Origin: Deltaproteobacteria bacterium
Lineage (GTDB): Bacteria; Desulfobacterota; Dissulfuribacteria; Dissulfuribacterales; QOAL01
Assembly (NCBI GenBank): GCA_026988585.1
Contig: JALSKY010000311.1
Span: 1 to 5,805 of the forward strand
Reading direction: 5' to 3'
Length of the DNA stretch: 5,805 nucleotides
The notes beneath the pieces were generated by a model that was not told the origin of the DNA, did no database searches, and worked only from the letters and a program-made list of their open reading frames with translations. Numbering within the stretch: position 1 is the stretch's first letter; each line of letters begins with the position of its first letter. The translations under genes and the position numbers were made by a program. This document shows, piece after piece, positions 1 through 5,414 of the stretch.

Positions 1-2
1 AC

Positions 3-863
3 CAGGCCTTCCATTCGTCAGAGAGGCTTCTGTCAGTTACTCATGATACCATCAGAAGATGCAGGTGTGAGTTGGGCTGTCCATCATGTGTTCACTCGCC
101 CAAGTGTGGTTCTGGAAACCGGCCTATTCATAAACAGGCGGCCCTTCGGATATTGGAGTTGGTACATGACAGGGGAGTTGTTCATGGGGGCAGGAGAGGA
201 GTTGTCCTGTTTGACAGCACCGGAAACAGCATTAACCATAATGAAAAACAGTCTCAGAATGCAGCAGAACCTGAATCTTTTTTCAATGGCCGGACAGACA
301 AGAGAATTGTACCTGCTGTAAGGCGGGAAAAGATCAGGTACGGGGTTTTTGACCTGGAAACACGTTTGTCCGCCCAGGAAGTCGGGGGTTGGCACAGGGC
401 GGACAGAATGGGAGTGAGCTGCGCTGTACTTTATGATTCCGGTACCAGGGCATTGCTATCTTTTCAGCAAGATCAGCTTCCTCATCTATTCAAGATCTTG
501 AGAAGGATGGACCTTGTAATCGGTTTCAATATAAAACGGTTTGATTTCCTGGTCCTTTCGCCCTATGCCTCCTTTGATCTCTATGCCCTGCCAGTCCTGG
601 ATATCCTGGAAGAGGTCCATCAAAGACTTGGATACAGGCTCAGCCTGGATAGCCTGGCCCGTGCATCCATGGGAACCAGAAAGACTGCCAACGGACTTAT
701 GGCCCTGAAATGGTGGAAACAGGGAAAAATTGAAAAAATCATAAGGTATTGCAAGGATGATGTGAGAATAACCAGGGATCTTTATCTCATGGGCAGAAAA
801 CAGGGATATCTGCTGTTCCGAAACAGGGAGAAGGCCCTGGTAAAACTGCCTGTTCATTGGTGA
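3..863 (+). CDS. MrfA/YprA-type helicase C-terminus fused to YprB/MrfB-like DEDD exonuclease (5' partial)
   Basis: The frame is open from the window edge to TGA at 861-863, giving 286 visible residues; the ATP-binding helicase core must lie upstream. Residues about 20-45 carry a cysteine cluster, CxCx3CPSCx5CGSGN (Cys codons at 60, 66, 78, 87, 105), typical of the zinc-binding C-terminus (DUF1998 region) of MrfA/YprA DNA-repair helicases. After a roughly 55-residue low-conservation linker comes an RNase H-like 3'-5' exonuclease domain: DLET (catalytic Asp at nt 351, Glu at 357), GFNIKRFD (Asp at 543) and YCKDD (Tyr at 747, Asp at 759). This is a complete DEDDy set, so the nuclease looks active. 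In Bacillus subtilis MrfA and MrfB are separate proteins acting together in mitomycin C lesion repair; here both modules share one reading frame. A role in DNA repair is inferred. The TTG at 72 is not a plausible start because family similarity continues upstream of it. Convergent with the flagellar operon and probably unrelated to it. Confidence 0.86.
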   Translation, partial: QAFHSSERLLSVTHDTIRRCRCELGCPSCVHSPKCGSGNRPIHKQAALRILELVHDRGVVHGGRRGVVLFDSTGNSINHNEKQSQNAAEPESFFNGRTDKRIVPAVRREKIRYGVFDLETRLSAQEVGGWHRADRMGVSCAVLYDSGTRALLSFQQDQLPHLFKILRRMDLVIGFNIKRFDFLVLSPYASFDLYALPVLDILEEVHQRLGYRLSLDSLARASMGTRKTANGLMALKWWKQGKIEKIIRYCKDDVRITRDLYLMGRKQGYLLFRNREKALVKLPVHW

Positions 864-891
864 TTCTTCTATTTGCTGACAGCCATAAAAC

Positions 892-1533
892 TCAATATTG
901 ATCCGGTGGAACATCCTTGTAAAGAAACTTGCTGATCCTTGCAGCCTTCTCCGGCTCCATGTTGGCCAGGATAGCGGCAACCTTCTTGCTTTTCATAATT
1001 GAGAACAGTTTGGTAACGGTCTCATCATCCAGCTTGTTCAATAGCGCCGCTGCCCTGCCCGGGTCCATGGAACTGTAAACCCCTGCAAGGTGCTGTAATT
1101 TTGCTTCCTCTTCAGCCGCCCTCTTCTTGATAGGGCCTTCAAGCTGCCTCTGCATCTTTTTCAGCAGTTTTATCTTCTCCAGAATCTCTTCCTGCAGCAG
1201 TTTGAGTTCCTGCTCTCTCTTCCTTATTTTCTCTTCTCTGGCATCCATCTCAGCAGCTCTGGCATTGAGCAGGTCAACCAGCTCCTGGCTGCATCCCTTG
1301 TCCGATGTGAGAATATCTGATGATATTTTGGGCGGGGTAGTTCTGCCCCCTGTATATTTTTCACTATTAGGTAGCTCCTCACACCATCCAGGAGAGAGAA
1401 CTGGTGTCAGCAGCATTGAGGTCAGGATCGCAGTGACCATAAAAAAAAGCTTCCAATTCATGACAAAACCATTCTGTATGGCTGAGATTGTTCCTTTGCT
1501 CTTTCGGGCCGGGATCGCTTCTGTCAGGTACAT
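892..1533 (-). CDS. MotE/YlxF-family flagellar coiled-coil protein with MgtE-N/FliG-M-like repeat
   Basis: This 213-residue protein is encoded directly after fliJ. An upstream in-frame ATG at 1578 would overlap fliJ by 44 bp; I chose the ATG at 1531-1533 because a perfect AAGGAGG sits 6 nt before it. Visible parts: a basic, mostly polar stretch (1-24), one hydrophobic segment (about 28-48, NWKLFFMVTAIL onward) that is either a membrane anchor or a late signal peptide, a spacer, a highly charged coiled coil (about 83-145), and a C-terminal helical repeat (about 150-204) with VAAILANMEPEKAARI. That architecture matches the MotE family (named from rhizobial MotE, a periplasmic partner of MotC) and Bacillus YlxF, which also follows fliJ. 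Its exact job in this organism cannot be read from sequence; a role at the motor or export gate is inferred from the operon. The tail is probably extracytoplasmic if residues 28-48 act as signal or anchor. There is no lipobox before the Cys at 51. Confidence 0.82.
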   Translation of the reverse strand: MYLTEAIPARKSKGTISAIQNGFVMNWKLFFMVTAILTSMLLTPVLSPGWCEELPNSEKYTGGRTTPPKISSDILTSDKGCSQELVDLLNARAAEMDAREEKIRKREQELKLLQEEILEKIKLLKKMQRQLEGPIKKRAAEEEAKLQHLAGVYSSMDPGRAAALLNKLDDETVTKLFSIMKSKKVAAILANMEPEKAARISKFLYKDVPPDQY

Positions 1534-1534
1534 C

Positions 1535-1981
1535 TTATTCCTCCTTGTTTCGGCTGAACTTGATGGAGGTAAATTCATCAGCCTCTAACTGCTGCTGTTT
1601 CTGTTCAGATTCCTTATATTTTGCCAGATCCTTCTCCCTGAGCTTCTCCATCAGCCTTTTCTCTCTGTGTCTATTCACAAGATTATGTCTGGCCTTTCTC
1701 CTCTCAATATCCAGCTTAGATAGCTCTTCTTTTGTTATCTGTATCCTCTTTTCAGTGATGAAAATAGCGTCCTGCATCAGGAGGAATTCCTCTGCACTCA
1801 TGCCATGGCACAGTTGCGTTCTCTGCTTATCCCTGAGGGTGTTGAGTCTCTGTCTTTCTGCTGCCAGTTCCTCTTCCCGGCTTCTTTTCATGGTGTCTAT
1901 CCGGGATAGCTCCATCTGTGCTGCCTCCTGAAGGCGTCTCTTCAGGTTCAATACGGTCTCGAGTCTGAATCGATAGCCCAT
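1535..1981 (-). CDS. fliJ: Flagellar export protein FliJ
   Basis: This 148-residue protein is almost entirely helical, rich in Glu, Lys, Arg, Gln and Leu, and lacks membrane segments. The N-terminus, FRLETVLNLKRRLQEAA, shows the usual FliJ opening, and the length agrees with the Escherichia coli protein (about 147). FliJ is a cytoplasmic antiparallel coiled coil. By established work it inserts into the FliI hexamer like the gamma stalk of F1-ATPase and contacts the export gate protein FlhA, helping couple ATP hydrolysis and proton-driven export. Two long heptad-like stretches (about 5-55 and 75-135) are separated by a short less charged turn around residues 56-70 (HGMSAEEFLL), consistent with that hairpin. 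The ATG at 1979-1981 is preceded by GAGGAG, which overlaps the fliI stop; only 8 bp separate the genes. Sequence conservation in this family is weak, so assignment rests on length, composition, N-terminal pattern and position after fliI. Confidence 0.92.
   Translation of the reverse strand: MGYRFRLETVLNLKRRLQEAAQMELSRIDTMKRSREEELAAERQRLNTLRDKQRTQLCHGMSAEEFLLMQDAIFITEKRIQITKEELSKLDIERRKARHNLVNRHREKRLMEKLREKDLAKYKESEQKQQQLEADEFTSIKFSRNKEE
1540..1546 (-). promoter_or_regulatory. Ribosome binding site that fixes the MotE-family start
   Basis: On the minus strand AAGGAGG is followed by AATAAG and then ATG at 1533. It lies within the last codons of fliJ, and the fliJ stop (TAA, 1535-1537) is one base before the new start. 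This strongly favours the start at 1533 over the in-frame ATG at 1578 and suggests translational coupling to fliJ. Confidence 0.85.
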
Positions 1982-1985
1982 ATCT

Positions 1986-1991
1986 CTCCTC
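1986..1991 (-). promoter_or_regulatory. fliJ ribosome binding site overlapping the fliI stop codon
   Basis: The minus strand reads TGAGGAGAGAT then ATG, so the fliI stop (TGA, 1990-1992) contributes its last bases to the GAGGAG motif of fliJ. This arrangement suggests that ribosomes finishing fliI re-initiate on fliJ. Confidence 0.75.
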
Positions 1992-3294
1992 AGAACAGGG
2001 CAATGAGCTGTTCAACGCTCTCCTGCAGCGTTGCCCTTTCCAGGATATCCTGGGTGAGAAACTCGTTGATATCTGAGATCCTGTTCATGGCATAGTCTAT
2101 ATCAGGGTTACTTCCCTTGCTGTATGCCCCAAGGTTTATCAGGTCTTCTGCACGGGCATAGGTGGCCAATACCTTTATCAGCTTGTGGTAGGCATCAAGC
2201 TGTTCCTGCGGGGCTATATCCTTCATGACCCTGCTTATGCTGGCCAGGATATCTATGGCAGGATAGTGGCCTTTATGGGCCAGCTCCCTGCTGAGAACAA
2301 CATGTCCGTCAACTATGGATCGTACTGTGTCAGCAATAGGCTCATTCATATCATCGCCCTCGACAAGTACAGTATAGATGCCGGTAATGCTGCCATTTTT
2401 TCCTTTTCTGCCAGCTCGTTCCAGGAGTTTTGGCAGTTCGGCAAAGACCGATGGGGTGTAGCCCCTGGAAGTAGGCGGTTCACCAATGGAGAGCCCGACT
2501 TCACGGTGTGCCATTGCGAATCTCGTTACTGAATCCATCATGAAGATCACGTCTCTCTTCTGATCTCTGAAGAATTCTGCAATTGCCATGGCAAGATAGG
2601 CGCCTCGCAACCGGACCAAGGGGGGCTGATCTGAGGTTGCCACAACCACTACAGACTGTTTCAGCCCTTCAGGTCCAAGATCCCGTTCAATGAAATCTCT
2701 GAGTTCCCGCCCTCTCTCTCCAATGAGGGCTATCACATTTACATCTGCAGAGGTGTGTTTGGCCATCATGCCAAGAAGGGTACTCTTGCCCACGCCAGAG
2801 CCGGCCATGATAGCTATCCGCTGCCCCTTGCCTATGGTTAGACACCCATTTATGGCGCGTATTCCAACATCCACAGGAGTGTCGATCCTTGGCCGATCCA
2901 TTGGGTTCAGGGGTTTTGCATAGAGTGGATAGCGGGCCTCCTGTCTGATAGGTCCCTTGCCATCAATAGGTTCTCCCTTGCCGTCGAGAATCCTGCCGAG
3001 CAGGGCGTTTCCCACTGCAACAGAGGCCCTTTTCTGACATGCCCATATCTTGCTGCCTGGCTCGATTCCAGCCATATCCCCCAGGGCCATGAGATAGATG
3101 CTGTTTTTCCTGAAACCCACCACCTCGGCAGGGAGTCTTTCTCCTGTTCTGGTCTCTACAGAGCAAAGACCGCCTACGGGAATCGCCGGTCCGTGGCCCT
3201 TTATCACCATACCGGAGACCTCTTCTACCAGGCCAAAGGAGCGGATGACCTGAGATCTTTTACAGATATCAACATATCCGGAGATATCAAGCAT
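1990..3294 (-). CDS. fliI: Flagellum-specific export ATPase FliI
   Basis: This 434-residue protein is related to the F1-ATPase beta subunit and powers or primes flagellar type III export at the cytoplasmic base. Visible motifs: Walker A GSGVGKST (165-172), the GERGRE loop with the putative catalytic Glu193, Walker B RDVIFMMDS (248-255, Asp254), the family hallmark GEPPTSRGYTPSVFAELP (271-288), and PAIDILASIS (345-354), which fits the ATP synthase alpha/beta signature. All key residues are intact. The beta-barrel N-terminal domain spans about 15-90, with a short N-terminal segment expected to bind FliH. Length is slightly below that of E. coli (457). The ATG at 3292-3294 lies inside the end of fliH, with an 8-bp overlap and only a weak AGGA upstream, so it is probably translated by coupling to fliH. 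The virulence-type paralogue (SctN/YscN) is the alternative, but the fliFGHJ neighbours exclude it. Confidence 0.98.
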   Translation of the reverse strand: MLDISGYVDICKRSQVIRSFGLVEEVSGMVIKGHGPAIPVGGLCSVETRTGERLPAEVVGFRKNSIYLMALGDMAGIEPGSKIWACQKRASVAVGNALLGRILDGKGEPIDGKGPIRQEARYPLYAKPLNPMDRPRIDTPVDVGIRAINGCLTIGKGQRIAIMAGSGVGKSTLLGMMAKHTSADVNVIALIGERGRELRDFIERDLGPEGLKQSVVVVATSDQPPLVRLRGAYLAMAIAEFFRDQKRDVIFMMDSVTRFAMAHREVGLSIGEPPTSRGYTPSVFAELPKLLERAGRKGKNGSITGIYTVLVEGDDMNEPIADTVRSIVDGHVVLSRELAHKGHYPAIDILASISRVMKDIAPQEQLDAYHKLIKVLATYARAEDLINLGAYSKGSNPDIDYAMNRISDINEFLTQDILERATLQESVEQLIALF

Positions 3295-4315
3295 GGGGTT
3301 CAGGATCCTGTCCGTCTCTATCTTCAGGGCTCAAGCGGGGGAGTGCTCCAGGTTCATGTTCTGCTTGGTTGAGATCACTGTCACGACCATTGTTGTTCAC
3401 CGGGAGAGTCTTTATTTCTGACGGTATAGATAGACCTGTCCTATCTTTAAGGGCCCTTTCTATCTCTTCCATTACCGCAGCCCATTTTGACTGAACTGTG
3501 GCATCAATAAGGCCAAAATCGCTCTCAACGATACATCCTCCCCGACTGATCTGATCATTTTCCTTCAGGAGTATCTTTCCGAGACCAAGCGGATTGTTGG
3601 ATATATCTCCTGATTCCTGTATGGACGCCAAATCTCTTGGGTGTAGATGAATGGTGATGGCGCTTCCTTTCGCCACATACTTGACTGCAGCCCGCACTGC
3701 CTCTGCTATAGCGTAATGATCCAGGTTTATAACTGCCTCAACGGTTTTTTGGGCAACTGCAAGGGCAAGAATGACCATCTGGGCCTCATTTTCCTGCTCC
3801 AGGAGTTCCGTACGCTGTTTTTCAATCTCCTGGATCACTGAATCAAGATGCTGGATCTTTATCTGGTACTGCTGCCTTCCTATCTCAAGGCCATCTTTCT
3901 GTCCCTGCTCATAGCCTGCAGCATAGGCCTGACTCTCCATCTCCTCAGCCCGTTTGCGCGCCTCTTCAAGGATCTTCTCCGCCTCCCTCTTCATGGCATT
4001 GGCCTCATCGGCCATCCGTTTCAGCTCCTCCGGTGAGATGGAGTGTGTTGTTTTTTCTTCTTTTTCCTGATTCTGTGTCGAATTGGATCGGTCTGTTACC
4101 GCAACGGTTTCATGATCTCCTTTTTCACGCTCCAGCCTTTGCCTTTCCTCTCTTTCCGACTCCTCCTTGCCTGGTAATAGAGAGAGGAAGGGGTTGAACT
4201 CCGATTCATTGACTGCTTCTCCTTCGGGGGCATCCATAGGAGCGGTATTGCCAACTTCAGTATTGGCGTCCAGTAGAGCAAACTTGCATTTTCCCTTTTT
4301 TATAATCCTGGACAT
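3287..4315 (-). CDS. fliH: Flagellar assembly protein FliH
   Basis: FliH binds FliI as a dimer, restrains or localises the ATPase and acts as a peripheral stalk tying it to the C ring. This copy has 342 residues, clearly longer than the 235 of E. coli. Reading along it: a short basic start (MSRIIKKGKC), an acidic disordered-looking region (about 20-95), a coiled coil with AxxxA-like spacing (about 97-130), a perfect GxxxGxxxGxxxG series (Gly134, 138, 142, 146) that is a FliH hallmark, a further coiled coil to about 180, and the globular C-terminal domain (about 180-290) with GGCIVESDFGLIDATV (259-274), the conserved stretch shared with type III stator proteins. A Pro/Asp-rich tail (about 291-342) extends past the domain into the start of fliI. 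The ATG at 4313-4315 follows a 57-bp gap and has no strong ribosome binding site; the frame is closed upstream by TGA without another ATG. Confidence 0.93.
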   Translation of the reverse strand: MSRIIKKGKCKFALLDANTEVGNTAPMDAPEGEAVNESEFNPFLSLLPGKEESEREERQRLEREKGDHETVAVTDRSNSTQNQEKEEKTTHSISPEELKRMADEANAMKREAEKILEEARKRAEEMESQAYAAGYEQGQKDGLEIGRQQYQIKIQHLDSVIQEIEKQRTELLEQENEAQMVILALAVAQKTVEAVINLDHYAIAEAVRAAVKYVAKGSAITIHLHPRDLASIQESGDISNNPLGLGKILLKENDQISRGGCIVESDFGLIDATVQSKWAAVMEEIERALKDRTGLSIPSEIKTLPVNNNGRDSDLNQAEHEPGALPRLSPEDRDGQDPEPHA

Positions 4316-4372
4316 GGCACCATCTGTATGCGTTCTTCCATAGATTCAGGTGATGAGAGAGACAACTGCATA

Positions 4373-5395
4373 TCAGACCACAACCTCGTCTCCACCCTTG
4401 CCGCCCAGCACAATCTTTCCCTCAGCCTCCAACCGTTTGGCTACACGGATGATGGCCTGCTGAGCCTGTTCCACATCCTTCAGCTTTACAGGTCCCATGG
4501 TCTCAAGATCCTCCTTGAGCATCAGGCCTGCGCGCTCTGACATGTTGCTGAAAAATTTCTCCTTCAGCTCGTCTGATGCTGCCTTGAGCGCCAGCTTCAG
4601 TTCGTCAGTGCTGATCTCTTTCAGCAGTGCCACTATGGCAGCATCGTCCACCTCCAGGAGGTCCTCGAACTTGAACATCAGCTTCTTGATCTCTTCTGCA
4701 AGTTCTTCGGAATTTTCCTCTATCTGCTCCATCAGGTTGTCTTCCAGCGTTCTGTCCACGTTATTCAGGATTTCTGCAACCTTTTCTGCTCCTCCCACCT
4801 TGGTTGCATCGCTCATCTCAACAGAAAACAGTTCCTCTTCCAGTACCCGATCTATCTCTGCGACAATGTCTGGGCTGATCTTTTCCAGATTTGCAATCCT
4901 GAGCATAACGTCTGATTGCAGGTTTTCCGGAAGCTGCTCCAGGATCTCTGCCGAGAGCTCCGGCTCCAGGTGTGCCAGGATCACCGCAATGGTCTGGGGA
5001 TGTTCATTTATGAGGAAGTTTACTATCACCTTTGGTTCCAGGCTGGAGAGTTTTTGGAATGTAGATGGATGCAACTGGCGCAATATTTCCTCATACAACT
5101 GTTGGGCCTGCTCCTCTGGCATGGACGTAAACAGGACCTTTTTGAGGAAATCTTCCACCGGTACCGAGACCTCGCCCTGCACCACTGCCATCTTTTCCCT
5201 GACCTCTTCCAGCACCTTCTGTACCGCCTCACCAGGGATATTCTGCACCTGGGCCATAATAGAGGAGACCTTTCTGACCTCCTCCTGCTTGAGGTGCTTG
5301 AAGACCTCGGCTGTGAACTGTTCCCCCATGGCAAGCAGAAAAACTGCTGCCTTCAGCGGTCCTTTGGGATCAGTGAGTAGTGTGGGATCTATCAA
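4373..5395 (-). CDS. fliG: Flagellar motor switch protein FliG
   Basis: FliG is the rotor protein of the C ring: its N-terminal domain grips FliF, the middle binds FliM, and the C-terminal domain meets the stator to generate torque and reversal. The 340 residues (E. coli: 331) show N-terminal LKAAVFLLAMGEQFTAEVF, the middle-domain motif EHPQTIA (131-137), the flexible Gly-Gly linker (201-202, then AEKVAEILN), the MFKFEDL hinge (240-246), and the torque-helix region with charged Lys271, Lys278, Glu295, Asp296 and Lys304. By alignment from memory these correspond to E. coli Lys264, Arg281, Asp288, Asp289 and Arg297, so every charge sign is kept. The start is TTG at 5393-5395, supported by AAGGAG 7 nt upstream and by the fit to the family N-terminus. 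It lies 19 bp after fliF, the gene for its binding partner. Confidence 0.97.
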   Translation of the reverse strand: MIDPTLLTDPKGPLKAAVFLLAMGEQFTAEVFKHLKQEEVRKVSSIMAQVQNIPGEAVQKVLEEVREKMAVVQGEVSVPVEDFLKKVLFTSMPEEQAQQLYEEILRQLHPSTFQKLSSLEPKVIVNFLINEHPQTIAVILAHLEPELSAEILEQLPENLQSDVMLRIANLEKISPDIVAEIDRVLEEELFSVEMSDATKVGGAEKVAEILNNVDRTLEDNLMEQIEENSEELAEEIKKLMFKFEDLLEVDDAAIVALLKEISTDELKLALKAASDELKEKFFSNMSERAGLMLKEDLETMGPVKLKDVEQAQQAIIRVAKRLEAEGKIVLGGKGGDEVVV

Positions 5396-5402
5396 CTCCT
5401 GT

Positions 5403-5408
5403 CTCCTT
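5403..5408 (-). promoter_or_regulatory. Ribosome binding site supporting the TTG start of fliG
   Basis: AAGGAG on the minus strand is spaced 7 nt from TTG at 5395, within the short fliF-fliG gap. It is the best evidence that translation of fliG begins at this non-ATG codon; further GGAG motifs lie on either side. Confidence 0.75.
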
Positions 5409-5414
5409 TGCTCC

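Noticed and set aside
72..863. TTG at 72 as the start of a stand-alone 263-residue exonuclease
   Set aside because: Family-like sequence, including two cysteines of the cluster, continues upstream in frame to the window edge, so the gene is truncated by the window.
486..980. A 164-residue minus-strand frame opposite the exonuclease domain
   Set aside because: It overlaps both the catalytic motifs of the plus-strand gene and the end of the MotE-family gene, and resembles no family I know.
1534..1578. Longer MotE-family start at 1578
   Set aside because: It would overlap fliJ by 44 bp, while a perfect AAGGAGG sits 6 nt before the ATG at 1533.
2040..2053. Perfect 14-bp palindrome CCAGGATATCCTGG
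   Set aside because: It lies inside fliI and encodes a well-placed Gln-Asp-Ile-Leu stretch. Related GATATCCTGG strings recur where Asp-Ile-Leu is encoded elsewhere, so codon content explains it.
3264..3290. Direct repeat AGATATCAA (3264-3272 and 3282-3290) near the fliI start
   Set aside because: It reflects the repeated Asp-Ile codons in the first residues of FliI and has only two copies.
4315..4331. TGGCAC followed by TGC, resembling a sigma-54 promoter
   Set aside because: It is on the plus strand, antisense to the operon, and the spacing to the TGC element is about 2 bp too long.
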